Part shown: piece by piece, positions 54,492-63,960 of the stretch | How positions within the stretch are numbered: the first letter of the stretch is position 1 | How the letters are laid out: each line of letters opens with the position of its first letter | NCBI RefSeq assembly: GCF_014397245.1 | Contig: NZ_JACLHY010000013.1 | Coordinates: 62,001 to 126,000 of the forward strand | From: Arenibacter arenosicollis | GTDB lineage: Bacteria > Bacteroidota > Bacteroidia > Flavobacteriales > Flavobacteriaceae | DNA: 64,000 bases | Reading direction: 5' to 3' | Made by a program: the position numbers and the translations under genes | Notes under the pieces: generated by a model | Seen by the model: only the letters and a program-made list of their open reading frames with translations | Database searches by the model: none | What the model was told of the DNA's origin: nothing

Positions 54492-56155
54492 TGAAAAAGA
54501 GTTTGTTATCTATCATTAAGGCCGTTTCCCTATTGTTGATAGTAAATATTGTGGGTAGTTATTTCTACTCTAGGATAGATCTGACCGAGGACAGCAGATA
54601 TACCCTATCCAAATCGGCACTTAATGCGGTAGGTGAATTTGACGCCCCTGTTATAATCGATATTTTACTGGATGGAAATCTTCCTCCTGAATTTATAAAA
54701 TTGAAGGTGGAGACCCGTCAACTCTTGGAAGAGTTTGCCGCTGAAAACAAGAATATAAAGTTCAATTTTGTTAATCCCCTTGAAGGTAATTCACAAATTG
54801 ATGCCGTTATCACAGATTTGCAAGGGTTGGGCCTTACCCCTACCAATGTTACCGTTGAACAGAATGGAAAAGTTTCCCAGGAGATTATTTTTCCTTGGGC
54901 CATGGTCAATTACAATAATAGTACGGTCAAGGTTCCGCTATTAAAAAACAAACTAGGTGCCACCACGGAAGAACGTGTAAACAATTCTGTACAACATTTG
55001 GAATATGCCTTTGCCGACGCTTTTACCAGATTGAACATCAAGGAGAAGAAAAAAATTGCCATCATTAAGGGCAATGGTGAGATGGAGGATATTTTAATGG
55101 CCGATTATTTAACCACCATAAAGGATTATTACAATATTGGTGCCATTACCTTAGACTCGGTTGCAACAAATCCTGAAAAGGTTTTGCAACAATTAAAAGG
55201 GTTTGATCTGGTCATAATAGCGAAACCTACAGAGGCCTTTAGCGATGAGGAGAAATATATCATGGATCAATTTATAACCGGCGGAGGCAAGTCTTTATGG
55301 CTCATTGATCAAGTAGCTATGGAACTGGACAGTCTCTTCAATGAAAATGGTACCGCCATGGCTTTACCACGCAACCTTAACCTCAACGATTTTTTCTTTA
55401 AATATGGCGTTAGATTAAATGTGGATTTGGTAAACGATCTCTATTTTACTCAAATAGTATTGGCTACCGGAGAGGGGAACAGCTCCCAATACAACCCCGT
55501 CCCATGGTACTACAATCCCATGGTCTTCTCCAAAAACGACCATCCGATAAATAATAACTTGGAAGCGGTAAGGTTCCAATTTACCAGTAGTATGGACACC
55601 TTGAACAATGATTATAAGAAACATATATTGTTGGCGAGCTCGCCCTTATCCAAAACTGAAGGAGTGCCTAAACCAATTCATTTGGACATCATAAATACCC
55701 CACCGGACAAGAATATATATAAGGACGGCAATAAGATATTGGGCGTTTTGATCGAGGGCTCCTTTAAATCTACCTTCCTCAATCGTGTAAAACCTATAGC
55801 GCTAGATAAACCAATGGATCAAGGCCCTGAAAACAAAATGATCATACTTTCGGACGGAGATCTAATTAGAAACCAAATCAGAAACGGTAGACCCTTGGAA
55901 TTGGGTTACGATAAATGGACAAATAACTTTTTTGGCAACAAAGAATTTCTGATAAATTGCCTTAATTACCTTTTGGACGATACCGGACTTATAAACATTC
56001 GGAATAAGAAAGTTAGTATTCCATTCTTGGATGAGGAAAAAATTAATGACCAAAAAACCAAATGGCAGTTGATTAATATTGGCCTACCCCTATGTTTGAC
56101 CTTTATTTTTGGATTCCTAATACACACCATAAGAAAGAAAAAATATGGGGTATAA
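54491..56155 (+). CDS. gldG: gliding-motility ABC transporter protein GldG
   Basis: A 554-aa membrane-anchored protein. A hydrophobic N-terminal helix (about 7-26) is followed by a large periplasmic ABC-transporter auxiliary domain (about 30-510; SRIDLTEDSRYTLSKSA and ITGGGKSLWLIDQV) and a C-terminal helix (about 525-547). This is the GldG architecture. It is translated with gldF. The complex is required for gliding in some Flavobacteria but absent from some gliding species. Confidence 0.95.
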   Translation: MKKSLLSIIKAVSLLLIVNIVGSYFYSRIDLTEDSRYTLSKSALNAVGEFDAPVIIDILLDGNLPPEFIKLKVETRQLLEEFAAENKNIKFNFVNPLEGNSQIDAVITDLQGLGLTPTNVTVEQNGKVSQEIIFPWAMVNYNNSTVKVPLLKNKLGATTEERVNNSVQHLEYAFADAFTRLNIKEKKKIAIIKGNGEMEDILMADYLTTIKDYYNIGAITLDSVATNPEKVLQQLKGFDLVIIAKPTEAFSDEEKYIMDQFITGGGKSLWLIDQVAMELDSLFNENGTAMALPRNLNLNDFFFKYGVRLNVDLVNDLYFTQIVLATGEGNSSQYNPVPWYYNPMVFSKNDHPINNNLEAVRFQFTSSMDTLNNDYKKHILLASSPLSKTEGVPKPIHLDIINTPPDKNIYKDGNKILGVLIEGSFKSTFLNRVKPIALDKPMDQGPENKMIILSDGDLIRNQIRNGRPLELGYDKWTNNFFGNKEFLINCLNYLLDDTGLINIRNKKVSIPFLDEEKINDQKTKWQLINIGLPLCLTFIFGFLIHTIRKKKYGV

Positions 56156-56194
56156 GTGTTGATAAGTTTGTTTCCTTAAAAAGGACAATTAAAA

Positions 56195-56202
56195 TATCTT
56201 TG
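56195..56202 (+). promoter_or_regulatory. dnaN -7 promoter element
   Basis: TATCTTTG matches TAnnTTTG and lies 99 nt before the dnaN ATG, just after gldG. The nearest TTTG upstream is 24 nt away, longer than usual. Confidence 0.45.
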
Positions 56203-56301
56203 TTTTGACTGTGATTCAAGGAATATTGCGGATTCAAACAGATATTTAAGCACTGTTTTAGGTTGTACAACAATGTAGATTCCTTAAAAAAAAATAAACC
56301 A

Positions 56302-57420
56302 ATGAAATTTATAGTATCTAGCACTTATTTACTAAAACAACTCCAAGTACTAGGTGGGGTAATTAATAATAGCAACACCTTGCCTATTCTTGACAATTTT
56401 CTCTTCGATTTAAATCAGAAGGAACTTACCGTTTCGGCTTCCGATCTGGAAACCACTATGAGTTCTGTATTAGAGGTGGATTCTGACAATGAGGGAACCA
56501 TTGCTGTACCGGCAAAATTGTTGTTGGAAATATTAAAAACCTTTCCAGAACAGCCCCTTACATTCGTGGTAGAGGATAACAATACGGTAGAGATCAGTTC
56601 CAATCACGGTAAATATGCGTTGGCCTATGCAGATGGTGCGGAGTTTCCGAAATCGGTAGAATTGTCCAGCCCATCCTCCACTACAATACTTGGTGATATA
56701 CTGGCTACTGCCATCAACAAAACTATTTTTGCCGCTGGTAACGATGACCTTAGACCTGTAATGAGCGGTGTCTTTTTTCAATTTTCTCCAGAAAGTTTAA
56801 CCTTCGTAGCAACAGATGCCCATAAATTGGTGAAATATCAACGCAACGATGTAACGGCCTCCAAAGTGGCCGAGTTTATAATGCCCAAAAAACCTTTGAA
56901 TTTATTAAAAGGAATTTTAGCGGGCAGTGAAACCGAAGTGCTTATTGAATACAACGAAAGCAACGCCAAATTCAGTTTTGAAAATACGATATTGATCTGT
57001 AGATTGATCGATGGTAAGTATCCAAATTATGAAGCGGTAATCCCAAAGGAGAATCCAAATAAACTTTCCATTGCCAGAACCCAACTTTTAAGTTCTGTTA
57101 GGAGGGTCTCCATATTCTCCAATAAGACCACCCACCAAATACGATTAAAGATTGCTGGGGCCGAATTAAATATTTCCGCAGAGGACATAGATTACAGTAA
57201 TAAGGCTGAAGAACGTTTAACCTGTTCTTACCAGGGTGACGACATGCAGATAGGATTTAATTCCAGATTCTTGGTGGAAATGTTGAACAACCTTACCTCG
57301 GATGACGTACAATTGGAAATGAGTCTTCCCAACAGGGCCGGCATCCTTACCCCTATCGATGGTTTGGATGAAGGTGAAAATGTCACTATGTTGGTAATGC
57401 CGGTAATGCTTAACAGTTAG
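56302..57420 (+). CDS. dnaN: DNA polymerase III sliding clamp (beta subunit)
   Basis: A 372-aa processivity clamp with the three-fold internal repeat of the beta clamp. The N-terminus MKFIVSSTYLLKQLQVLGGV and the late segment RAGILTPIDG followed by MLVMPVML are standard. The ATG at 56302 gives the usual family length. dnaA is not adjacent and no origin features were seen. A terminator follows at 57484. Confidence 0.97.
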   Translation: MKFIVSSTYLLKQLQVLGGVINNSNTLPILDNFLFDLNQKELTVSASDLETTMSSVLEVDSDNEGTIAVPAKLLLEILKTFPEQPLTFVVEDNNTVEISSNHGKYALAYADGAEFPKSVELSSPSSTTILGDILATAINKTIFAAGNDDLRPVMSGVFFQFSPESLTFVATDAHKLVKYQRNDVTASKVAEFIMPKKPLNLLKGILAGSETEVLIEYNESNAKFSFENTILICRLIDGKYPNYEAVIPKENPNKLSIARTQLLSSVRRVSIFSNKTTHQIRLKIAGAELNISAEDIDYSNKAEERLTCSYQGDDMQIGFNSRFLVEMLNNLTSDDVQLEMSLPNRAGILTPIDGLDEGENVTMLVMPVMLNS

Positions 57421-57483
57421 ATATTCAGATTCAATTTTATCATTTAAAGTTGAATTCATAATACACCCCACTCTTTCACTATA

Positions 57484-57519
57484 AAAAAAGCCGTATTATA
57501 ATTGAAATACGGCTTTTTT
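57484..57519. terminator. bidirectional terminator, dnaN and DUF4870 gene
   Basis: A 14-bp stem (57484-57497 with 57506-57519) with an 8-nt loop; its outer pairs are A and T runs, giving T-tails on both strands between two convergent genes. Confidence 0.9.
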
Positions 57520-57542
57520 GCTTTTCTCTATATTTTTATTCC

Positions 57543-57881
57543 TTAAACAAACTTTATGCTCAGGGGATAATGCGGCCTTTCTCCATTGGATACCCTAATG
57601 GCATTAACTATAGGAAATACAAAGCAAAGAATAGCCACCGCTATAATCCCCAAAATTCCTAAGCCAAAAAGTAAAATCAACGGAATACAAATTAGGATAT
57701 ATAAAAACATACTTATTTGAAAATTGATTATCGATTTACCATTTTCATCCATATTCATAATGGTATCCCTCTGTGTTAGCCACAAAACCAAGGGAACGAT
57801 AAATCCTCCAAATCCTGTTACTATATCCAATAATTGACTCAAATGTGTCAATACCAATAATTGTCTGTTTTCTGCCTTCAT
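57543..57881 (-). CDS. DUF4870 membrane protein
   Basis: A 112-aa inner-membrane protein with three hydrophobic segments (about 18-36, 50-72 and 75-95). The pattern LVLTHLSQLLDIVTGFGGF and IINFQISMFLY matches DUF4870, a small Tic20-like family with no known function. Monocistronic. Confidence 0.85.
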   Translation of the reverse strand: MKAENRQLLVLTHLSQLLDIVTGFGGFIVPLVLWLTQRDTIMNMDENGKSIINFQISMFLYILICIPLILLFGLGILGIIAVAILCFVFPIVNAIRVSNGERPHYPLSIKFV

Positions 57882-58034
57882 CGGTTACTTTTATTAAATC
57901 CAGATGGGTAGGAAAAATATAAATATTCTACTTTACCCTGCTCCCATAAATTGGCTGTTATAATTATAAGACGTATAATTTCAACTTTTGTTACACCAAC
58001 AGTTTTATCTGGTTTTCAAATAGCAGAGGATCCA

Positions 58035-58487
58035 CTATTGTTTGCTCTCCAATTTTTCCAATTTGTCCCTATCCCTTTCAATACCCTTCTCCAGTTTGTC
58101 TATTTTCTGATTGATCTTCTCGATTGCCAAAGGTGATAATTTACCCTTTTTCTCATCCTTGATCATTTTCTCCTGTAGCTTTTCTATTTTTCTTGAATCT
58201 TTGGCAATAGACCTTCTCTTGGAATCTATGTCCGACGAAAGTTTTTCCCGCTTTTTCAATTCCTTTTCAGCTTTCTTTTGGGCTTTTTCAGCCTTCATGG
58301 CATCCTTTTCTGCCTTGTCTATCCTTTTCTGAATTTCCTTGGCTTCCTTGGCTTCCTGTAAAATTCTAGCTTGCTCCATTTGTTCGGTATTTTCAGTTGG
58401 AGTTACCGGAACTTCTGTTTCTTGTGCCAAGGTGATTTGGCAGAAAAAAGCTACCGCCAATAATGTAATAATTCTGATTGATTTCAT
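58035..58487 (-). CDS. exported coiled-coil protein, not recognised
   Basis: A 150-aa protein with a signal peptide ending LAQ (about residue 21) and then nearly continuous charged helix (about 40-150) rich in Lys, Glu and Ala heptads, for example KAEKAQKKAEKELKKRE. It is likely a periplasmic coiled coil. Similar low-complexity proteins are common in Flavobacteria. No function can be given. Confidence 0.65.
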   Translation of the reverse strand: MKSIRIITLLAVAFFCQITLAQETEVPVTPTENTEQMEQARILQEAKEAKEIQKRIDKAEKDAMKAEKAQKKAEKELKKREKLSSDIDSKRRSIAKDSRKIEKLQEKMIKDEKKGKLSPLAIEKINQKIDKLEKGIERDRDKLEKLESKQ

Positions 58488-58804
58488 ATAGTAATTTTAA
58501 GTTGAATGTCCCTATACATCAGCTTTTAAAAGGATATTATTTCCCCTTCGCCATCGTATTTAGGCCATTACCAAAATTAGGTTATTTATCCGAGATTAAT
58601 TATGATTAAAATCATTGTGTTCAACTTTACTATTACTAAAATAGAAGTTCTACACCATTATAGTATTAGTGGTTTCCGACCATTTTCCAAGTGTTCATAT
58701 TTATCCTTACCAACTTCCCTATAAGTAAATTGTAGCTACTAACAATTGGAAATCGGGACAGGATTAAAAATTATAAATCGTACTTTTACCTCCAATTTAA
58801 ATCT
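58488..58804. other. intergenic region before mnmE
   Basis: A 317-nt AT-rich gap between divergent genes. It holds an imperfect -7 element (TACTTTTA) about 20 nt before mnmE and nothing else that was recognised. Confidence 0.4.
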
Positions 58805-60202
58805 ATGATTACCAACGACAACATCATTGCTTTGGCCACTCCTTCAGGGGCTGGCGCCATAGCCGTTATCCGTATTTCCGGGAAAGACGCCATTGCCTTG
58901 GCCAATCCTTTTTTCAATTCGATTCGAGGAAAGGATTTAAAAAAACAGAAGAGCCACACTATTCATTTGGGACATATTATGGAGAACGACAAGGTGTTGG
59001 ATGAAGTCCTATTATCTCTATTTAAAGGTCCACATTCCTATACAGGTGAAGATGTTGTGGAAATATCCTGTCATGGTTCCCCATATATTCAACAACAAAT
59101 TATTCAGCTGTTCCTGCGAAACGGTTGCCGAATGGCAACAGCCGGGGAATTTACACTACGTGCCTTTTTAAATGGCAAAATGGACCTAAGTCAGGCCGAA
59201 GCTGTGGCCGATCTTATTGCTTCGGATAACGAGGCCAGCCACCAGATAGCCATTCAGCAGATGCGTGGTGGATTTAGTAACGAAATAAAAAAATTGAGGG
59301 ACCAGCTCCTGAACTTCGCTTCCCTTATGGAATTGGAGCTCGACTTTGCAGAGGAGGATGTAGAATTTGCGGACCGAACCCAGTTTAAAATACTACTTAC
59401 CAAGATACAAAGGATCTTAAAGCGATTAATAGATTCCTTTGCCGTAGGAAATGTGATCAAGAATGGGATTCCCATTGCTATTGTAGGGGAACCCAATGTA
59501 GGCAAATCTACTTTGCTCAATTCCCTTTTAAATGAGGAACGGGCCATAGTTAGCGAAATTGCAGGAACTACCAGAGATACCATTGAGGACGAGATTGTAA
59601 TAGGAGGCATAGGATTTCGGTTTATTGATACCGCCGGTATCCGGGATACCAAAGACGTGGTGGAAAGCATAGGGATAAAGAAGACTTTTGAAAAAATAGA
59701 ACAGGCCCAGGTAGTGGTGCTATTGGTAGATGGTTGGCAGATGGCAACCGATGCAGCCAAACTGAAGTCCAGCCTAAAGGAACTGGAAAAAATTAAAACC
59801 AAATATCCTCACAAACCCTTGGTTGTAATTGCCAATAAGGTGGATATGCTGAATGAGGAACAAATAATAAATCTGCAATCCCAAATCCCCGAATTGCACT
59901 TATTATCCGCCAAAACTGGAAAAGGCGTGGAAGCTCTAAAATCGCGTTTGTTGGATTTTGTGAATACGGGAGCATTGCGCAATAGTGAGACCATAGTAAC
60001 CAATACAAGGCATTACAGCTCCCTTCTAAAGGCTCTGGAAGAGATTGAAAAAGTACAATTTGGTATGGAGGAGGACACTCCTAGCGATCTCTTGGCCATA
60101 GATGTCCGCGAAGCACTCTATCATTTAGGGGAAATCACGGGACAAGTGACCAATGACGAACTTTTAGGAAATATTTTTGCTAATTTTTGTATCGGAAAGT
60201 AA
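58805..60202 (+). CDS. mnmE: tRNA U34 modification GTPase MnmE
   Basis: A 465-aa GTPase that with MnmG installs the aminomethyl group at U34 of tRNAs. The N-terminal folate-binding domain (about 1-120) starts IIALATPSGAGAIAVIRISG. The G domain inserted in the helical domain has GEPNVGKST (228-236), DTAGIRDT and ANKVDML. The C-terminal FCIGK carries the essential Cys. Complete and of normal length. Confidence 0.97.
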   Translation: MITNDNIIALATPSGAGAIAVIRISGKDAIALANPFFNSIRGKDLKKQKSHTIHLGHIMENDKVLDEVLLSLFKGPHSYTGEDVVEISCHGSPYIQQQIIQLFLRNGCRMATAGEFTLRAFLNGKMDLSQAEAVADLIASDNEASHQIAIQQMRGGFSNEIKKLRDQLLNFASLMELELDFAEEDVEFADRTQFKILLTKIQRILKRLIDSFAVGNVIKNGIPIAIVGEPNVGKSTLLNSLLNEERAIVSEIAGTTRDTIEDEIVIGGIGFRFIDTAGIRDTKDVVESIGIKKTFEKIEQAQVVVLLVDGWQMATDAAKLKSSLKELEKIKTKYPHKPLVVIANKVDMLNEEQIINLQSQIPELHLLSAKTGKGVEALKSRLLDFVNTGALRNSETIVTNTRHYSSLLKALEEIEKVQFGMEEDTPSDLLAIDVREALYHLGEITGQVTNDELLGNIFANFCIGK

Positions 60203-60233
60203 CAATACAAAATATCACATAATAAAACACAAT

Positions 60234-60259
60234 AAAACCCAGTAAATCCTGGGTTTTTT
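60234..60259 (+). terminator. mnmE terminator
   Basis: A 9-bp stem (AAAACCCAG 60234-60242 with CTGGGTTTT 60249-60257) with a 6-nt loop and T-run on the plus strand, 32 nt past the mnmE stop. Confidence 0.85.
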
Positions 60260-60293
60260 AATTCTATATTATTCGATACTTTCCATTTTTTAG

Positions 60294-60515
60294 TCATTTT
60301 TTGCAATATTTTGCACCGCCATACACAAAGAGAATGGGTACGTTTACCTTTTTCCAAAATGGAATAGAGTCATAATCGCTAATTGTATTGATGAATGTCC
60401 TTGTGGGATGGTCCGGGTCCGCTGGAAATCCCTTCACAACCTTTTTATCTTTCAGGTCGCCGCTTTTAGCTTTATCGAGTTCCTCTAGGTAATCACCATA
60501 ATTAGTACCAGTCAA
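60294..60515 (-). pseudogene. alpha/beta-hydrolase C-terminal fragment
   Basis: An open frame of 73 codons whose end reads DYDSIPFWKKVNVPILFVYGG, which is the strand before the catalytic acid in many alpha/beta hydrolases. It then stops after AKYCKK instead of continuing to the acid and His. There is no N-terminal hydrolase domain and no ATG. It looks like a decayed fragment of a larger peptidase or esterase gene, left between mnmE and the adhesin operon. Confidence 0.55.
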
Positions 60516-60592
60516 TGCCGAAAAAATGCCCTTCTATTGATTTATTAGATGTTCTATAATCGTTCTAGACCTAAAATGAATTTAACATTGAT

Positions 60593-61282
60593 TTAATTGG
60601 TCCTGAAATTCCAAATCTGGCCGATGGTTTGGCCACCTTTGTCATCTTTTACGACCACCTTCCAAAAGTAATCGGTAGCGGCAACAGTTGTGACATTAAT
60701 GCTAGTTACATTTTGATTTTCAGAAATCAAAGTTTCTGGAGGGTTATCAGTGCCAAAATAGATATCGAACACCAAAGGATCTCCATCAGTATCACTTCCT
60801 GTCCATTCCAATGTTGTTGTGCCTTCATTTTCAGTAGCATTCATTAACGGTTTCACAACTTCAGGGGCAAAGGGCAAATGGTTGGATATAGCCTCGTTCT
60901 GTGTATACAGATTGAAAGTGGTAGAATAATCGCTTGAGGCATTTTTGCTGTCAGTTGCTTTTACCTTCCAATAATAGGCAAATCCCCTTTCCAATGTTAT
61001 ATTTTGAGTCGTTTTCGAACCCGTAACCATATGGGTAATTTCAGTGAACTGATTGTCCTTAGATATTTCTATTAGGTAGGTAATGACATCTCCGTTTCCA
61101 TCACTAGAAGCGTTCCATTGAAAATCGAGTACATTATTGATACACAGTAAATTGTTGCTCGGATAAACCAGTTCGGGTACGGTCGGCACAACATTAACAT
61201 CCTCCGTAGGTGCTGGTGGGTCCGATTTGCCACAAGACCACAATAGTAAACACAGAACGCTTATGTTGAATAACTTCTGCAT
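60593..61282 (-). CDS. lipoprotein with two fibronectin-III-like domains
   Basis: A 229-aa lipoprotein (lipobox LLWSC, Cys17). Two beta-sandwich domains of about 90 residues follow (about 35-125 and 135-228), each with the pattern of Fn3-type repeats such as YYWKVKATDSKN and YFWKVVVKDDKGG. The start is 2 nt after the stop of the large adhesin upstream, so both are co-expressed. It is probably a surface partner of that adhesin; the role is inferred. Confidence 0.8.
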   Translation of the reverse strand: MQKLFNISVLCLLLWSCGKSDPPAPTEDVNVVPTVPELVYPSNNLLCINNVLDFQWNASSDGNGDVITYLIEISKDNQFTEITHMVTGSKTTQNITLERGFAYYWKVKATDSKNASSDYSTTFNLYTQNEAISNHLPFAPEVVKPLMNATENEGTTTLEWTGSDTDGDPLVFDIYFGTDNPPETLISENQNVTSINVTTVAATDYFWKVVVKDDKGGQTIGQIWNFRTN

Positions 61283-61284
61283 GA

Positions 61285-63960
61285 TTATTGTTTTACAATT
61301 TTAAACATCCTAGGATTTGCGAAATGAACATTAACTACATAAACTCCATCAGGAAGATCTTCGATATCTACTGAAGCTCTGCCACCTATTACCGGATACA
61401 TTTTTGTGGAAATCAATTGCGAATGTATTGTGAATAACTCTATTACAACTTCGGTCTGAATAATTGGTAGGGCGATTTCAAAACTTCCACTAGTTGGGTT
61501 TGGAAATGCAACTACCGAATCTGTCTTAATGGTTTTGACAAAAGAGCCCTCACAGATTTTATCTGTAAAAATTTCAACCGAATCGCCCTCTTCTGCATCT
61601 AAGAAAAACGTTTTTGAAGAAGTTTGTAGTACCGTTTTCCCATTGACCATTGCACTGTACGGTGCAGTACCTTGATTGATTTCAATTGCCACTTTACCGT
61701 TTACAATGGATGACTTACCAGAGATATTGGCTGATTCGCCTAATTCAAGAATGAAACACTGTTCAAATGATTGCGCTGTATAAGTTATACATAAGTCATA
61801 TGTGCCCGGAGCAAGGTTTTCGATTAGTAATTCATCATTAAAAGTGTAATTATTTCCGTCTATCGTAGCGACATAGTCGTACGCCAATACTGCGGCGATT
61901 TTTATTTGTGCATTGTTCGTGTCGGGGCAAGTCTCGTCAATGCCCTCAACGCTAAAATTATTTGCTGATAATTCAAGACATCCATCGGCACTGACCAAAC
62001 TACCTGTAAGAGTATCAAGGCATTGGTCAATATGATCTAAAACTCCATCATTGTCATTGTCTATGTTGCAATTAGGATCTTTGCCTGCATCGTTGATAGT
62101 CCATCCGAAAGCATCTATAAAATTTTGTCTAACCACCTCACTTTCACAATATTGTAAAATGTTAGCGCCAAAAACAACGCCATTTTGAAATGATGACACT
62201 TGACTCCAACCAGTTAGGGTTTTATCATAATTCTTGGTGGATATCCCTGTATCATCAAAAATTGAGGCCATTAGTTGTACTTGACCCAAATTCCAATCGC
62301 CTAAATCTTGATTAAAATTAGTAGCACCTCGAAACATCCCGTCAATCCAAAGCATAGCACTGGTGTCCCAGTTATTTAAAGGTTGATTAAATTGAGGTGC
62401 ATCTTGAAACATATAAGAAGCATGGTTGGTCAAGCTCAAATCCCACGAATTCATAGTAGAATTCCCATTTAGTTTGGTACACGCTAAAAACATTCCATTG
62501 GTGGGTAATCCCCTTGTAAAATCAGGAATATCAGTCGCCTTCATATCTAGGTTCTCACAACCAGCGAAGGCAAAACCCATACTAAGCCATCTATTCGTTC
62601 CCCATTGATCGATTGAAATTATTTTGTCATCATCGCTGCCTAGATTAAGCTCTTCACGAATCTCACCAGCATTAAAATAGATCCTAGGAAATTTGCCGGT
62701 AATGGACACAGTATAAGTTCCAGGTGTATTATAGGTATGCCTGATATTTCCTGTAACATTTGTATCAGATGATCCGTCACCCCAATCTACGTTATAATCA
62801 TAATTTTCTCTCGGATGTGTTGGTATTTCAATCTGATTGTCTGCCGAAAACCCTGGGTTATCGGTTTTCCAAGTAGTTACAAAAGCAGCCGGTTCCGAGC
62901 AATTTTTCCCATAGTCCTGAATCGACCAACCATAGTTGGTTATCAAACTTTGTCTTGCGGTCTCTCCCAAACAATATTGTGCGTCATTTGCGCCAAGTTC
63001 AACTCCGTTCTGAATTGAAGGTAATTCGCTCCATGCTATCAGCAATTTATTATAATTTTCATCCGAGAAGTCAGAATTGTCGAACATGAAATTCATGTTT
63101 AGTACGTTTGAGATATTCCAACCACTAATGTCATGGTCAAATTGTGATGAACTAAACATACCCCACATTTCCTTAACATTGCTCACATCCCAAGAAGAAA
63201 GGTCATAATTGCAATGAGTTGTACTAAACATATAACTCATTCTTTCAACATTGCTGACATCCCAATTTGAGAGGTCTTGATCAATTTGTGAAGATGCAAA
63301 CATATTTCCCATGTCAATTACATTGCTCACATCCCAATTACTGATATCTTGATTGAATTGGCTACTAAAGAAAAGTCGTGCCATATGTATGACATTGGAA
63401 ACATCCCAAGCAGATATATCTTGATTAAAACTGGTTTTGTCAAACATCCCGGACAAATTTGTAATTCCACTAACATCCCATTCGTCAATTCTTGGAATAC
63501 TAAAGGGATATTCACCAGCACTATAAAACATATTGTAAAGGCTAGTCACATTTGACAAATCTGGCACATCTGTGGCCTCTATTTTTAATCTACGGCAACC
63601 CGAAAAAGCTAAACTCATATCGGACCAGGCGTTATTGCCCCACTGATTAATCGCAATCAACTTTTCTTCATCGTCTTCGTCATTAAAATAGATTCTCGGA
63701 AAAGTTCCTGAAATGGCAACCATATAAGTTCCAGAGGTTGCATATGAGTGAGTTATGTTTCCGGTGACCCCAGAATCTGAAGTCCCGTCTCCCCACTCTA
63801 TGGTATAATTGTAAGTTTCTAGGGGATAAGTGGGAATCGTAATCTGATCATCATCAGAGACGCCCGGATTGTCGGTTTTCCAGGTGGTAATAAACTCGTT
63901 TTGTGCATTTGCAAGCGAAAGCACCATGTAAAAAGCTAAAGTCAGAATATTTCTTTTCAT
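61285..63960 (-). CDS. BspA-like surface protein with T9SS sorting domain
   Basis: An 891-aa secreted protein. A signal peptide (MKRNILTLAF..., ending ANAQ) is followed by two homologous halves (about 22-350 and 355-640). Each has a PKD-like domain (YTIEWGDGTSDS and YNVDWGDGSSDT) and then DUF285-type repeats (for example QDISNWDVSNVIDMGNMF). A thrombospondin-3-like calcium segment (DNDNDGVLDHIDQC) and a beta domain follow, then the C-terminal T9SS type A sorting domain beginning VVAFPNPTSGSFEI. It is expected on the cell surface as an adhesin or binding protein. The start at 63960 was chosen over an ATG 9 nt upstream. Operon with the downstream lipoprotein. Confidence 0.88.
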   Translation of the reverse strand: MKRNILTLAFYMVLSLANAQNEFITTWKTDNPGVSDDDQITIPTYPLETYNYTIEWGDGTSDSGVTGNITHSYATSGTYMVAISGTFPRIYFNDEDDEEKLIAINQWGNNAWSDMSLAFSGCRRLKIEATDVPDLSNVTSLYNMFYSAGEYPFSIPRIDEWDVSGITNLSGMFDKTSFNQDISAWDVSNVIHMARLFFSSQFNQDISNWDVSNVIDMGNMFASSQIDQDLSNWDVSNVERMSYMFSTTHCNYDLSSWDVSNVKEMWGMFSSSQFDHDISGWNISNVLNMNFMFDNSDFSDENYNKLLIAWSELPSIQNGVELGANDAQYCLGETARQSLITNYGWSIQDYGKNCSEPAAFVTTWKTDNPGFSADNQIEIPTHPRENYDYNVDWGDGSSDTNVTGNIRHTYNTPGTYTVSITGKFPRIYFNAGEIREELNLGSDDDKIISIDQWGTNRWLSMGFAFAGCENLDMKATDIPDFTRGLPTNGMFLACTKLNGNSTMNSWDLSLTNHASYMFQDAPQFNQPLNNWDTSAMLWIDGMFRGATNFNQDLGDWNLGQVQLMASIFDDTGISTKNYDKTLTGWSQVSSFQNGVVFGANILQYCESEVVRQNFIDAFGWTINDAGKDPNCNIDNDNDGVLDHIDQCLDTLTGSLVSADGCLELSANNFSVEGIDETCPDTNNAQIKIAAVLAYDYVATIDGNNYTFNDELLIENLAPGTYDLCITYTAQSFEQCFILELGESANISGKSSIVNGKVAIEINQGTAPYSAMVNGKTVLQTSSKTFFLDAEEGDSVEIFTDKICEGSFVKTIKTDSVVAFPNPTSGSFEIALPIIQTEVVIELFTIHSQLISTKMYPVIGGRASVDIEDLPDGVYVVNVHFANPRMFKIVKQ

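Noticed and set aside
56160-56301. replication origin beside dnaN
   Set aside because: No dnaA, no DnaA-box cluster and no AT-rich unwinding repeats were seen; dnaN is often away from oriC in Bacteroidota.
59254-59802. 182-codon open frame antisense to mnmE
   Set aside because: It lies wholly opposite a complete mnmE and reads as a shadow rich in Ser and Phe with no domain.
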